Source: JANQMY01 sp965227095
GTDB lineage: Bacteria > Pseudomonadota > Alphaproteobacteria > JANQMY01
Length of the DNA: 64,000 nt
Reading direction: 5' to 3'
Assembly: GCA_965227095.1 (NCBI GenBank)
Contig: CBDDFL010000001.1
Span: 2,914,001 to 2,978,000 of the forward strand
Shown here: piece by piece, positions 26,048 through 35,798 of the stretch
Layout: the number at the start of each line of letters is the position of its first letter
Numbering within the stretch: the stretch's first letter is position 1
Translations under genes and position numbers: made by a program
The notes under the pieces: model-generated
The model's database searches: none
Told to the model about the DNA's origin: nothing
Seen by the model: only the letters and a program-made list of their open reading frames with translations

Positions 26048-27445
26048 CTAATGGGTGACTTCTGACGCTCGGCCATTGCTGGAAACCCCCAGCGACTTGA
26101 GCTTTCGATGCAAGGCTGACCGCTCCATTCCAATAAAGGCGGCGGTACGCGAGATATTTCCGCCAAATCTGTTGATCTGCGCCACAAGATACTCGCGTTC
26201 GAATAGTTCCCGCGCTTCTCTCAGCGGCAGTGAAATAATGTTTTCCGCCCCGGCCCCTGGATTTATTGACGGCGCTGACGCACCGATTTCCGAGGGCAGC
26301 ATTTCTGCGGTGATGACTTCTTCTGTATCGCCGGACGCGAGAATCAACAGCCGTTCCACATTATTTCTCAGCTGACGGACATTACCAGGCCAATGATGGG
26401 TCTGGAGCGCCGCCATTGCATCTTCCCCAATTTTGCGCGGCGGCAGGCCAGTACTGGTACAAATTTTTGACATGAAATGTTCGACCAATAAGGGGATGTC
26501 TTCCCGCCGTTCCGACAGAGCCGGTACACGCAACGGCACAACATTAAGCCGATGAAATAAGTCTTCGCGAAATCGGTTCTCAACGATCTCCTCGCGGAGA
26601 TCCCGTGAAGAAGAACTGATGACCCGCACATCGACTTGTACCTTCTGATTGCCGCCTACCCGCTCGAAGCTTTGATCAACAAGCACCCGAAGAATTTTTC
26701 CCTGCGTTTCAAGCGGCATGTCCGCTACTTCGTCGAGAAGCAGAGTGCCCCCATGGGCCTGTTCAAACACGCCTACTTTGCGCGGCGCATTGGCCGTTTC
26801 TTCAACACCAAACAGTTCGCTTTCGACACGGTCCGGCGCCATGGTCGCTGCATTGATTGCAATGAACGGATTTTCCGCCCGTTTTGAATTTGAATGAATG
26901 AGCCGTGCAACAACTTCTTTACCGGCACCGGCGGCCCCCGTAATCAGCACGCGGCTGCCAGTGGGAGCGACACGGTCAATCATTTGCCGAACATTAGCAA
27001 TGGCTGCAGAGTTGCCGCATAGATCACCATCTTCACCAGACCGCGCTCGAAGTTCATTGACTTCCCGCCGCAGTCGGTTTGCTTCCAATGCACGCTGAAC
27101 AATGAGTATCAGCCGATCCGCCTTGAACGGCTTTTCGATAAAGTCATAAGCCCCTTTTTTGATGGCCGAGACTGCCGTTTCAATGTTGCCGTGGCCACTA
27201 ATCATCACCACCGGAACGTCTGAATGTTCGGCGCGAATTGTGTCGAGAAGCTCAAGGCCATCCAGCCGGCTTCCCTGTAACCAAATGTCGAGAACTATTA
27301 ATGCAGGGCGCCTTGCCGCGATCGCCTCCAAACACGCATCCGCATCGCCCGCCGTGCGTGTGTTGTATCCGTCATCTTCCAGAATTCCCGAAACGAGATC
27401 ACGGATGTCCTCTTCGTCATCCACAATCAGAATATCAGGCGCCAT
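26048..27445 (-). CDS. ntrX: Nitrogen-type response regulator NtrX
   Basis: The 465-aa protein has a receiver domain (Asp in IVLDIWLQG, about residue 53), an AAA+ domain with Walker A GAAGAGKEV and Walker B LLDEVADMP, and a C-terminal Fis-type helix-turn-helix (NISRTAAFIGMERSALHRKLKSLG). The sigma-54 contact motif GAFTGA is absent; the loop is shortened to NAPRKVGVFEQ, as known for alphaproteobacterial NtrX, which can act without sigma-54. It overlaps ntrY by 11 bp and is the cognate regulator of that kinase. Confidence 0.94.
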   Translation of the reverse strand: MAPDILIVDDEEDIRDLVSGILEDDGYNTRTAGDADACLEAIAARRPALIVLDIWLQGSRLDGLELLDTIRAEHSDVPVVMISGHGNIETAVSAIKKGAYDFIEKPFKADRLILIVQRALEANRLRREVNELRARSGEDGDLCGNSAAIANVRQMIDRVAPTGSRVLITGAAGAGKEVVARLIHSNSKRAENPFIAINAATMAPDRVESELFGVEETANAPRKVGVFEQAHGGTLLLDEVADMPLETQGKILRVLVDQSFERVGGNQKVQVDVRVISSSSRDLREEIVENRFREDLFHRLNVVPLRVPALSERREDIPLLVEHFMSKICTSTGLPPRKIGEDAMAALQTHHWPGNVRQLRNNVERLLILASGDTEEVITAEMLPSEIGASAPSINPGAGAENIISLPLREARELFEREYLVAQINRFGGNISRTAAFIGMERSALHRKLKSLGVSSNGRASEVTH

Positions 27446-29807
27446 CGGTCATTTCCTGCTGTTTGCTATTTTCTAATGGATTAATTTGCAAAGCCGTTTC
27501 AAGCGGAATGGTGAGTTTCACCAGAGCACCGTCGTAGCCTGCTGTAGCCATTTCCTGAGAACTGCGCGCATCCCCCAATTCGAGGGATCCGCCATGATCT
27601 TCCATAATTTTTTTGACAATCGCCAAGCCGAGGCCCGTGCCCTTCGCACGGGTTGTCATATACGGTTCGGTCAGACGGTTTCGCCCTTCATCCGGCAACC
27701 CGATGCCATTGTCCGCAACGACAATCGTGGACTTGGCGGGGTCCTGTTGTAACGTGATCAGAATGCGGCCCTTATCAATGCCCCCGTTTTCGTCATTCAA
27801 CCGGGCAGACACCGCTTCGGATGCGTTCTTCAGAATGTTCGTTAGCGCCTGAGAAATGAGGCGCCCGTCACACACGTGAAGCACTTGATTGTCGGCCCCC
27901 GCCATCTCGATATCGGTATTCTGAGCAGCGACCCGCTGCAGGAAGACGGCTTGCCGAACCAATTCCGCCAAATCTTGTTCCTTTAGAACCGGTGCGGGCA
28001 TGCGGGCAAACGATGAGAATTCATCCACCATGCGCCCAATATCGCTCACCTGTCGGATAATTGTCTCCGTACACTGCTCAAATACCGACGGGTCAGATTC
28101 AATCTCTTTGCGGTATTTCCGGCGCAGACGCTCCGCGGAAAGCTGAATTGGCGTTAAGGGGTTCTTGATTTCATGGGCGATGCGTCTGGCCACATCCGCC
28201 CATGCAGAAGTTCGCTGAGCAGCGACCAGCTCCGTAATGTCGTCGAATGTGATGACAAACCCTTGATCGTCTTTTGCATTCGGGTCTTTTGATGCACGCA
28301 CCATCAGATTACGGGTGTGCCCGCCGCGAACGAGATCGACCTGTTGTTGTGCATTTCCGACCGACCTGCTGGATGCCTCCTCCAGCAATGGCGCGAATTC
28401 AGGCACTTTCTCCGATAGCGGACGACCCGCGAGGTCTTTTAGCTCAGCGTCCAACAATTGGGTGCCCGACCGGTTGACCAGGTTGATTTTTCCTTGAGGA
28501 TCTAGACCGATAACCCCCGCCGTAACACCCGACAAAACAGCTTCGGTAAAGCGGCGGCGCAGATCAAATTGGCGATTGGCTTCGATGAGTTCGTCCCGCT
28601 GGCTTTCGAGTTGTCCCGTCATGCGGTTGAAGGCACGTCCCAGCGTGACCAGCTCATCATCCTCGGGGCCGACCTCCACCCGCACAGAGAGGTCGCCCTC
28701 ACTGACTTTCTCGGCGGCGTCCACAAGCCCGCCGATCGGCGTCACGATACTATTCGCTGCGCGAAACCCGCTACTAATAGCAACAAAAAGGACCAACAAG
28801 ACCGCGACCGAGTAGGCAAGCGCCCACTGGACTTGAAAGGCGGTTTGATTGCGTGCAGCCGCCTCATATTGGGATTTTGCTTCGCCAGTTTGAACCAAAT
28901 AACTAATCACTTGCGGATCCAGCAATCTGACCGCGTAGACATAAACAGGATCTTGATAGTCAAGCTTTACCAGACCGCGGAATTCCGTCCGTCCATCGTC
29001 CCAGATCGCCAATTTGCCGGCATCTGCTAAGGCAAAAGCGTCTTGTGTGCCACCACCAGAACCTTCCGGACGAGGTACCTCAAAAATCTCCGGAAAAATA
29101 TATGTCGGCTGATCTACCGCACCGGCGCTGCCACCGTTCGAAGACGGAACCTGAATACCCTTTTGGGTTTGCACCAAAATCGTCCCCGTTCCGTCGATGA
29201 TGTAGACACCATCTAACCCCTGTTCGCTGGCCAAGCGGCTGATCAAGGACTGAAATTCTTCGGATTGGGACAGAAAGCTTCTTTCAACAGTGTTTAAAGT
29301 CGAGGCAACATTGAGAATGTTCACACTCAGTGTTTTGCGGTGGGCTTGGACGAATTCCCGCGAAACCGCTAAGGCCGTGTCGAACGCGGTCTGAATGCGT
29401 TCGCTGAACCACAACTCAACGCCACGAGACAGGGTCAAGGCTGCAAAGGTCGCAAGGACGATAGCTGGCGCCACGGCAACCAACGCGAAACGCGTGACCA
29501 ATTTGCCATGCAAGCGGGCCCCGGCGAGGCCAGATCGCCGCGCCATGACGATGCCCACCAAGCGTGCGGCAACCAATGCGCTGAGCAACAGCACAACGGC
29601 TAGATTAACCATAACAAGGATCGAAATGGTCTCTTCGCCGAGGCCAAACGGCGCCATGCCCAAAAGCGTCGAGTACAAAAGTGCACCAGCAACACAGGCC
29701 GTGACAAAAAGGATAATGGCTAAGACACGCGCACGGGCAAGCGAACGAACCCATTTTGCGAGGTCGTCGCTAAAGCTTTTCTCACCTACCCCTGTGATCG
29801 AGGCCAC
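27435..29807 (-). CDS. ntrY: Sensor histidine kinase NtrY
   Basis: The 790-aa membrane kinase has four predicted N-terminal membrane helices, a periplasmic/sensor segment, a HAMP domain (about residue 355-405, SIVTPIGGLVDAAEKVSEGDL), a PAS domain (GVIGLDPQGKINLVN), the phosphorylated His in RIAHEIKNPLTPIQLS, and an HATPase domain with DNGIGLPDEGR and GTGLGLAIV. It signals to NtrX, linked in different alphaproteobacteria to nitrogen, redox or envelope control. It lies 122 bp after ntrC and overlaps ntrX. Confidence 0.94.
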   Translation of the reverse strand: MASITGVGEKSFSDDLAKWVRSLARARVLAIILFVTACVAGALLYSTLLGMAPFGLGEETISILVMVNLAVVLLLSALVAARLVGIVMARRSGLAGARLHGKLVTRFALVAVAPAIVLATFAALTLSRGVELWFSERIQTAFDTALAVSREFVQAHRKTLSVNILNVASTLNTVERSFLSQSEEFQSLISRLASEQGLDGVYIIDGTGTILVQTQKGIQVPSSNGGSAGAVDQPTYIFPEIFEVPRPEGSGGGTQDAFALADAGKLAIWDDGRTEFRGLVKLDYQDPVYVYAVRLLDPQVISYLVQTGEAKSQYEAAARNQTAFQVQWALAYSVAVLLVLFVAISSGFRAANSIVTPIGGLVDAAEKVSEGDLSVRVEVGPEDDELVTLGRAFNRMTGQLESQRDELIEANRQFDLRRRFTEAVLSGVTAGVIGLDPQGKINLVNRSGTQLLDAELKDLAGRPLSEKVPEFAPLLEEASSRSVGNAQQQVDLVRGGHTRNLMVRASKDPNAKDDQGFVITFDDITELVAAQRTSAWADVARRIAHEIKNPLTPIQLSAERLRRKYRKEIESDPSVFEQCTETIIRQVSDIGRMVDEFSSFARMPAPVLKEQDLAELVRQAVFLQRVAAQNTDIEMAGADNQVLHVCDGRLISQALTNILKNASEAVSARLNDENGGIDKGRILITLQQDPAKSTIVVADNGIGLPDEGRNRLTEPYMTTRAKGTGLGLAIVKKIMEDHGGSLELGDARSSQEMATAGYDGALVKLTIPLETALQINPLENSKQQEMTDGA

Positions 29808-29929
29808 GTTACCGAACGTCCGTGTTGCAATTTCGCCGCGTTCTGCGCCTGAAACCTGCGAAAATCGCGGATTCGAGGAGACCGGCGCAGCCTACCGTGC
29901 CACTATAACAACAATGTTGCCTGGACGCA

Positions 29930-31369
29930 TCATTTCAATCCGCGAATTACCCGTATATCGAGATCACGAATTTTCTTTCGGAGTGTGTTCCGGTTGAGAC
30001 CGAGCATTTCGGCAGCCTTAATTTGGTTCCCACGCGTCGCACTAAGGCTCATGTTAATGAGCGGCTTTTCGACTTCTCGCAAAATGCGGTCGTAAAGCCC
30101 TGGAGGGGGCAGCCCTTCACCGAATTCCTCGAAATATTGAACCAATTGGCGTTCTACCGCACCGCTTAGTGTTTCGGCGGGCACTTCGGTGTCCGGCCCC
30201 TCAAGTGGCGCAGTATCGGCCAGTTCAGTGGAGACCGCCTCCGCGCTGATGACCTCCTCGGTGTAAAGCGCCGCCAGACGCCGAATGAGATTTTCGAGCT
30301 CACGCACATTGCCGGGCCACCGGTAGCGTTTGAGAACTTCCATCGCATCGGAATCGATGGTTTTGAGGGGCAATCCCTCTTCATGAGCCAAACGCAAAAA
30401 ATGACGTGCCAAATCGGATATGTCCTCTGCCCGTTCACGGAGCGGCGGCAAACGAAGAGGCACCACATTCAGGCGGAAGAAAAGGTCTTCCCGGAAAAGC
30501 CCCTGGTTAATCTGTTGTCTCAAGTCGCGATTGGTGGCGGCGATGATACGCACATCCGTCTTGATTGAGGCACGCCCACCGACCGTCGTGTATTCGCCCT
30601 CTTGCAGCACACGGAGCAACCTGGTCTGCGCCTCCATGGGCATATCGCCAATTTCGTCTAGGAAAAGCGTCCCGCCATCAGCCAACTCAAAACGTCCTGC
30701 GCTTTTGTTCGCGGCACCTGTAAAGGCCCCTTTTTCGTGCCCAAACAATTCACTTTCAATCAACTCGCGCGGGATCGCGGCCATGTTAACCGCAACAAAA
30801 GGTCCCTTCCGACGCTGCCCATATTCATGTAATGCGCGGGCAACCAATTCCTTACCGGTCCCCGATTCACCGGAGATCATGACCGTGAGGTCGGTCTGCA
30901 TGAGCCGCGCCAGCACACGATAAATTTCCTGCATCGCTGGCGACCGCCCAATGAGCGGCATTTCTTCCTCGCCCTCTAGTTCGGACGTGCTCGGGGAAGA
31001 CTTCGGGCGCGACATCGCGCGCTCGACCACATTCATCAGTTCGTTCAAATCGAACGGTTTTGGCAAATATTCGTATGCCCCCTTCTCTGCCGCCGTAATT
31101 GCCGTCATCAAGGTGTTTTGGGCACTCATAACGATGACGGGCAGATCGGGACGCAGCTTCTTGATCCTTGGCAGAAGGTCGAACGCGTTCTCGTCCGGCA
31201 TAATGACATCGGAGATAATGAGGTCTCCGTCCCCCTGCTGGGTCCACCGCCATAGGGTGGCGGCATTGCCGGTGGCGCGCACATTATAGCCCACTTGCCC
31301 AAGAGCCCGGTTCAACACAGTCCTGATGGAGACGTCATCGTCAGCAACTAATATGGTTCCGGCAGGCAT
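29930..31369 (-). CDS. ntrC: Nitrogen assimilation response regulator NtrC
   Basis: The 479-aa protein has a receiver domain (Asp54 region LIISDVIMPDE), a sigma-54-activating AAA+ domain with GESGTGKE (Walker A), GAFTGA (sigma-54 contact) and LFLDEIGDMP (Walker B), and a Fis-type DNA-binding end (NQIKAAEMLGLNRNTLRKKI). It activates nitrogen-starvation promoters after phosphorylation by NtrB. The stop of ntrB directly abuts its start. It contrasts with the GAFTGA-less NtrX encoded 2.5 kb downstream. Confidence 0.96.
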   Translation of the reverse strand: MPAGTILVADDDVSIRTVLNRALGQVGYNVRATGNAATLWRWTQQGDGDLIISDVIMPDENAFDLLPRIKKLRPDLPVIVMSAQNTLMTAITAAEKGAYEYLPKPFDLNELMNVVERAMSRPKSSPSTSELEGEEEMPLIGRSPAMQEIYRVLARLMQTDLTVMISGESGTGKELVARALHEYGQRRKGPFVAVNMAAIPRELIESELFGHEKGAFTGAANKSAGRFELADGGTLFLDEIGDMPMEAQTRLLRVLQEGEYTTVGGRASIKTDVRIIAATNRDLRQQINQGLFREDLFFRLNVVPLRLPPLRERAEDISDLARHFLRLAHEEGLPLKTIDSDAMEVLKRYRWPGNVRELENLIRRLAALYTEEVISAEAVSTELADTAPLEGPDTEVPAETLSGAVERQLVQYFEEFGEGLPPPGLYDRILREVEKPLINMSLSATRGNQIKAAEMLGLNRNTLRKKIRDLDIRVIRGLK

Positions 31370-32500
31370 TTATTCTGTTTCTTTCGCTGATGAAATATAC
31401 ATCGGGAGCAATACGCGAAACACCGTGCGCTGAGGAATTGAGTCGCATTCAATGACGCCGCCATGATCACCGACTATTTTGGCAACCAAGGCGAGACCCA
31501 ATCCCGTTCCCGAGCTTTTCGTTGTGACAAAGGGTTCAAATAGGTAAGGCTTCAAATCCGCCGGCACACCGGGGCCATTATCGCGAACGCACACTTCGAG
31601 CGGCAAACTCACCCGGTCGCGGCTGGACATAACGGAAAGCCGAATGCCAGGCCGAAAGGCGGTGGACAAGGTTATCTCGCCGGTTTCGGTGTCAACCGCA
31701 TCGCAGGCATTCTTGAAAAGATTGAGGAAAACTTGGATGAGTTGATCCTCATTTCCATACACGGGTGGCAAAGACGGATCATATTCTTCGAAAATCTTGA
31801 TGTTTTTTGCAAAGCCCGTTTCACCGATCGTCCGAATGCGCTCCAACACTTTGTGGATGTTTACCGGAGAGCGCTCCACCGGACGGTTGTCGCTGAAAAT
31901 TTCCATGCGATCCACGAGTTTGCGAATGCGATCCGCTTCGTCGCAAATAAGCCGCGTCATTACGCGGTCATCCGTGTCCGCTTTAATCTCCAACAGCTGA
32001 GCCGCAGCCCGAATGCCCGCGAGGGGATTTTTGATTTCATGGGCCAATACCGCGGCCATGCCGGTGACTGACCGCGCCGCACCACGGTGCGTTAGCTGCC
32101 GGTTCATCTTTTGTGCCATGGTCCGCTCAAGGAGCATCAGCAGAACGGATCCCGGCTGTTCCGGCACCCCCGCCACCTGCACATCCACGGTTTTTTCGCC
32201 AATACGCGGAGAGGAAAGGTCAATTCCATATTCCGCCACGGAAGAGCCGGAATGTTGCACCTGTTCAATCAAACCAACCAATGGGCTGCCAAACGGAATC
32301 AATTCTTCCATCTGTTGTCGACGCAGCAACACTGAACTCGTGTCGAAAAAATGTTCCGCGGCTGCGTTCGCGAAGATGATTCGGCCTTCCGGATTTATCT
32401 GAAGGATTGGATGGGCAAGGGCGTTCAGCAGTGCTTCATGATTGCTCAAAAAAGCCGTGGTGCCGGACCCTGTCAAAGAGGCGGTATCAACCATTTTCAA
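31370..32500 (-). CDS. ntrB: Nitrogen regulation sensor kinase/phosphatase NtrB
   Basis: The 376-aa soluble kinase has an N-terminal PAS domain (ILQINPEGRIIFANAAAEHFF), the phospho-His motif VLAHEIKNPLAGI (about residue 152), and HATPase motifs VRDNGPGVPADL and SSGTGLGLALVAKI. It phosphorylates NtrC when nitrogen is scarce, under GlnB control. Its start overlaps the dusB stop by 4 bp and its stop abuts ntrC, the classic dusB-ntrB-ntrC operon. Confidence 0.95.
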   Translation of the reverse strand: MKMVDTASLTGSGTTAFLSNHEALLNALAHPILQINPEGRIIFANAAAEHFFDTSSVLLRRQQMEELIPFGSPLVGLIEQVQHSGSSVAEYGIDLSSPRIGEKTVDVQVAGVPEQPGSVLLMLLERTMAQKMNRQLTHRGAARSVTGMAAVLAHEIKNPLAGIRAAAQLLEIKADTDDRVMTRLICDEADRIRKLVDRMEIFSDNRPVERSPVNIHKVLERIRTIGETGFAKNIKIFEEYDPSLPPVYGNEDQLIQVFLNLFKNACDAVDTETGEITLSTAFRPGIRLSVMSSRDRVSLPLEVCVRDNGPGVPADLKPYLFEPFVTTKSSGTGLGLALVAKIVGDHGGVIECDSIPQRTVFRVLLPMYISSAKETE

Positions 32501-33492
32501 GCCGCCTCGCTAAGCGCCGGCAACGGGGCGCTGTCAAAAAAGGAAGACATGGCCGCCACCACGTCATTTGGGTCGTCGGCCCGAACCACACGTTGACGCG
32601 TCATTTCCGCTTCTTGATACGGCGCCAGATACCAACAAAGGTGTTTGCGGGCGACCCGAACGCCTTGGTCCACGCCATAATGAGACAACATTTCCGTATA
32701 GTGACGAAGGATAATGTCCAGCTGTTCAGCCGGTGACGGGTCCGGTAAAATCTCACCAGTCTCCAGGTAATGCTCCACTTGGGCCGGGAACCACGGCCGG
32801 CCATAAGCCCCCCGCCCGATCATCACCCCATCCGCACCCGACCGGTCCAACATCTCTGTTGCGTCTTGGCAGGTGACCAAATCCCCATTGGCGATCACCG
32901 GAATTGAAACGGCGTCTTTCACCTCGCGGATGAAATCCCAATCAGCTCGCCCTTTGTAAAACTGCTGCCGGGTGCGCCCGTGTACGGTCACCAGCTTCAC
33001 CCCCGCGGCTTCCGCGTGGCGAGCCAAGTCCGGCGCATTACGGCTGTCGGAACACCATCCGGTGCGCATCTTTAAAGTGACGGGGACCGTAACGGCCTCA
33101 ACTGTTGCCTCTATCAAGCTCACAGCATGGTCCAAGTCCCGCATCAACGCGGACCCAGAATATCCGTTGGTCACTTTTTTAGCGGGACACCCCATATTGA
33201 TATCGACAATGGTGGCACCTTCCCCTTCCGCGATGCGGGCGGCTTCAGCCATCCATTTGGCTTCGCGCCCCGCAATTTGCACGGACATGACCTTGTGGCG
33301 TTCCGCCCCATCCACCTTGCGCTTCGCGATCGTTCGCATTTGAATCATTTCTTGAGTGGCGATCATTTCGGACACCACGAGACCCACGCCCAGATCGTCC
33401 ACGACCGCGCGAAAGGGAGCGTCCGTTACGCCGGACATTGGCGCCAACACCACCGGGCTCTTAAGAGCGACTGATCCAACAAAAATGGTCAT
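32497..33492 (-). CDS. dusB: tRNA-dihydrouridine synthase B
   Basis: The protein is a 331-aa TIM-barrel flavoprotein. The FMN-binding start APMSGVTDAPFR, the catalytic Cys in NMGCPAKKV and ANGDLVTCQDA, with a phosphate-binding Gly motif (MIGRGAYGRPW), are all present. It reduces uridine to dihydrouridine in tRNA with NADPH. The start at 33492 gives the family's usual length; an upstream ATG at 33558 would add 22 hydrophobic residues not found in the family. It leads the dusB-ntrB-ntrC transcript and is divergent from ispDF. Confidence 0.93.
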   Translation of the reverse strand: MTIFVGSVALKSPVVLAPMSGVTDAPFRAVVDDLGVGLVVSEMIATQEMIQMRTIAKRKVDGAERHKVMSVQIAGREAKWMAEAARIAEGEGATIVDINMGCPAKKVTNGYSGSALMRDLDHAVSLIEATVEAVTVPVTLKMRTGWCSDSRNAPDLARHAEAAGVKLVTVHGRTRQQFYKGRADWDFIREVKDAVSIPVIANGDLVTCQDATEMLDRSGADGVMIGRGAYGRPWFPAQVEHYLETGEILPDPSPAEQLDIILRHYTEMLSHYGVDQGVRVARKHLCWYLAPYQEAEMTRQRVVRADDPNDVVAAMSSFFDSAPLPALSEAA

Positions 33493-33632
33493 TAATTGTG
33501 CAGCTAAAATTATTGCCCACCAAATAAGCAAACTAATGCATCTCATACGGCGTTGCAAGTCTGATTGAGCTCTTGGCAGTCATGCGCCACACAGATAGGG
33601 TGCGCCCGCGAGAGGGTCGTGAGTCGAGAAAT

Positions 33633-34805
33633 ATGACGGATTCTAAGGTTTTTGCACTGGTTGTGTCTGCCGGTCGCGGCATGAGAGCGGGCGGCGGCCT
33701 GCCTAAGCAATACCGCAAAATCGCCGGCAAGCCTGTTCTTGCCTATACATTGAGCCGTTTTGCCAATCACCCTCGGATTTCGGCGGTTCGGACAGTGATT
33801 CACCCGGATGATCGCGTTCTGTATGACAATGCAGCTGAGGGACTGGCGGTATTGCCGCCGGTCCATGGCGGGGCGACACGTCAGGATTCCGTGCGCCTGG
33901 GGCTCGAGAGCCTGCAAAGCGATGCGCCGGATATCGTGCTTATTCATGATGCAGCGCGCCCCTTTGTCTCGGAGGCTTTGATTTCCGGGGTTATTGAGGC
34001 CATCGGGCGGGACAATGGCGCGATCCCTGCCCTCGCGGTCACAGATACGATCAAACGGGCCCATAACGGCACCATCGAGACCACGGTGGATCGCTCGACA
34101 CTTTGGCGGGCGCAAACCCCTCAAGGATTTCCCTTTGCGCCTCTCCTTGCCGCCCACCGGGATGTGATTGGGCAGGAGTTAACGGATGATGCCGCCGTGG
34201 CGGAAGCTGCCGGTATGGACGTGAAGATCGTGCCAGGCAGCGATGAGAACTTCAAAATCACCGCGCCCGATGACTTTAATCGGGCGGAAAACCTGCTCAA
34301 CGGAGATGTGATGGCGACGCAACAGATCACCAAAACGGGGATGGGCTTTGATGTGCACCGGTTTGAAGCAGGTGACAAAGTCATTCTGTGCGGCATCGAC
34401 ATTCCCCATACGGCCAAGCTCGCCGGGCATTCCGATGCCGATGTGGGTCTGCACGCGATTACCGATGCCTTGCTCGGCGCGCTGGGCGACGGAGATATTG
34501 GCGACCATTTTCCGCCCAGTGACCCGCAATGGAAAGGGGCGCCGTCTGACAAGTTCCTCGCCTTTGCGGCAGACCGTGTACGGACCCAAAACGGCGACAT
34601 CAATCATGTGGATGTGACGCTGATCTGCGAGCGTCCGAAAGTGGGGCCGCACCGCGAGGCTATGCGTGCACGCCTCGCAGAGATCATGTCGATCCCCATC
34701 ACCCATGTAAGTGTCAAGGCGACGACCACGGAAAAGCTGGGATTTACCGGAAGGGAAGAAGGGATCGCGGCTCAAGCGGTCGCCACCATTTCCGTCCCGC
34801 AATAA
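33633..34805 (+). CDS. ispDF: Bifunctional IspD/IspF isoprenoid biosynthesis enzyme
   Basis: The protein is a fusion. Residues 1-225 are MEP cytidylyltransferase (IspD), with the nucleotide-binding start SAGRGMRAGGGLPKQY and HDAARPFV. Residues about 235-390 are MECDP synthase (IspF), with the metal-binding GFDVHRF and GHSDADVGLHAI, and the family ending TTTEKLGFTGREEGIA. Both are steps of the MEP pathway to isoprenoids. Fusion is common in alphaproteobacteria. The ATG at 33633 is preferred over one at 33573 because it gives the standard IspD start; the ribosome-binding site is weak. Confidence 0.95.
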   Translation: MTDSKVFALVVSAGRGMRAGGGLPKQYRKIAGKPVLAYTLSRFANHPRISAVRTVIHPDDRVLYDNAAEGLAVLPPVHGGATRQDSVRLGLESLQSDAPDIVLIHDAARPFVSEALISGVIEAIGRDNGAIPALAVTDTIKRAHNGTIETTVDRSTLWRAQTPQGFPFAPLLAAHRDVIGQELTDDAAVAEAAGMDVKIVPGSDENFKITAPDDFNRAENLLNGDVMATQQITKTGMGFDVHRFEAGDKVILCGIDIPHTAKLAGHSDADVGLHAITDALLGALGDGDIGDHFPPSDPQWKGAPSDKFLAFAADRVRTQNGDINHVDVTLICERPKVGPHREAMRARLAEIMSIPITHVSVKATTTEKLGFTGREEGIAAQAVATISVPQ

Positions 34806-34809
34806 GCAC

Positions 34810-35298
34810 ATGAGGTTTTTTGCCCCCCCACCCCCGCCGCTAAAGTTTTCAAATCCCGAGGTGTTAATCGCCACTTGGGGCGGGGCTGGATTGCTGAAAC
34901 CCGCGCCAGGCACGTGGGGGTCGCTCGCTGCGCTGCCGGTCGGCTGGCTGGTAATGACCTACACCGGCCCAACCGGTTTGGCGCTTGCGACGTTTCTGGT
35001 TTTTGGATTAGGCCTGTGGGCATCCGCCGCTTACATGAAGGCCACCGGCGAGCATGATGCCTCGCCCATCGTTGTGGACGAAGTGGTCGGCCAATGGCTG
35101 CCCCTTTTTGTCCTGCCACTGAACATTTGGGCCTATCTGATCGCTTTTGCTTTATTCAGGCTGTTCGATATTCTTAAACCCTGGCCCATCCGCTGGCTCG
35201 ATAATTCAGTCGATGGCGCATTTGGTGTCATGATTGACGATGTGGCCGCAGGCCTCGCGGCGGCGCTGTTCGCGTGGGCCATCTGGGCCTATGTGTGA
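34810..35298 (+). CDS. pgpA: Phosphatidylglycerophosphatase A
   Basis: The 162-aa membrane protein has the PgpA signatures GLLKPAPGTWGSLAAL near the start, the catalytic acidic cluster VVDEVVGQW (about residue 92), LFRLFDILKPWPI and a final IDDVAAGLAAAL, with about four membrane helices. It removes phosphate from phosphatidylglycerol phosphate to make phosphatidylglycerol. The start at 34810 lies 4 bp after the ispDF stop; a longer reading from 34711 overlaps ispDF and is rejected. A proline run (PPPPP) sits near the N-terminus. Confidence 0.93.
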   Translation: MRFFAPPPPPLKFSNPEVLIATWGGAGLLKPAPGTWGSLAALPVGWLVMTYTGPTGLALATFLVFGLGLWASAAYMKATGEHDASPIVVDEVVGQWLPLFVLPLNIWAYLIAFALFRLFDILKPWPIRWLDNSVDGAFGVMIDDVAAGLAAALFAWAIWAYV

Positions 35299-35306
35299 GG
35301 ACAAAC

Positions 35307-35798
35307 ATGTTTGCTAATGCCCATACTCGACACGCGCAAATGATCTTGGCCTTGTGCCGGGAACAGAAGCTAAAACTCGCCACCGCGGAATCCTGCACAG
35401 GGGGCCTCATCGCGGCCTGTTTAACCGAAATCGCCGGATCGTCCGATGTGGTGGACCGGGGCTTCGTTACCTACTCAAATGAAGCAAAGCGCGATCTGCT
35501 GGGCGTGCCGGGCGATTTGATTGCGGATTATGGCGCGGTGTCGGAACCCGTTGCCCGCGCCATGGCCGAAGGGGCCATTAATAATTCATTGGCGCAGATC
35601 GCAGTCTCGGTCACGGGCGTTGCGGGGCCTGGGGGCGGAACAGAGTTAAAGCCGGTAGGGCTGGTTCATCTGGCCTGCGCCCGCGAAGGCCGGAACATGC
35701 TGCACGAAAAATGTTTGTTTGGTGATATCGGGCGCAGTGAAGTACGCCTTAAGACGCTCGAAATGGCGTTTACGCTTCTCCAACGTCAACTGGATTAA
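35307..35798 (+). CDS. pncC: Nicotinamide-nucleotide amidase (CinA C-terminal type)
   Basis: The 163-aa stand-alone CinA C-terminal domain has the catalytic-serine segment ATAESCTGGLIA, the TYSNEAKRDLLGV strand and VTGVAGPGGGTELKPVG. It hydrolyses NMN to nicotinate mononucleotide and ammonia in the pyridine nucleotide cycle. A GAGG site lies 6 bases before the ATG at 35307. The 3' end overlaps the convergent RatA/Coq10 gene by 29 bp. Confidence 0.92.
   Translation: MFANAHTRHAQMILALCREQKLKLATAESCTGGLIAACLTEIAGSSDVVDRGFVTYSNEAKRDLLGVPGDLIADYGAVSEPVARAMAEGAINNSLAQIAVSVTGVAGPGGGTELKPVGLVHLACAREGRNMLHEKCLFGDIGRSEVRLKTLEMAFTLLQRQLD

Noticed and set aside
33492..33558. Longer N-terminus for dusB starting at 33558
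   Set aside because: It would add a hydrophobic 22-residue segment absent from DusB proteins; the ATG at 33492 gives the normal start before the FMN-binding motif.
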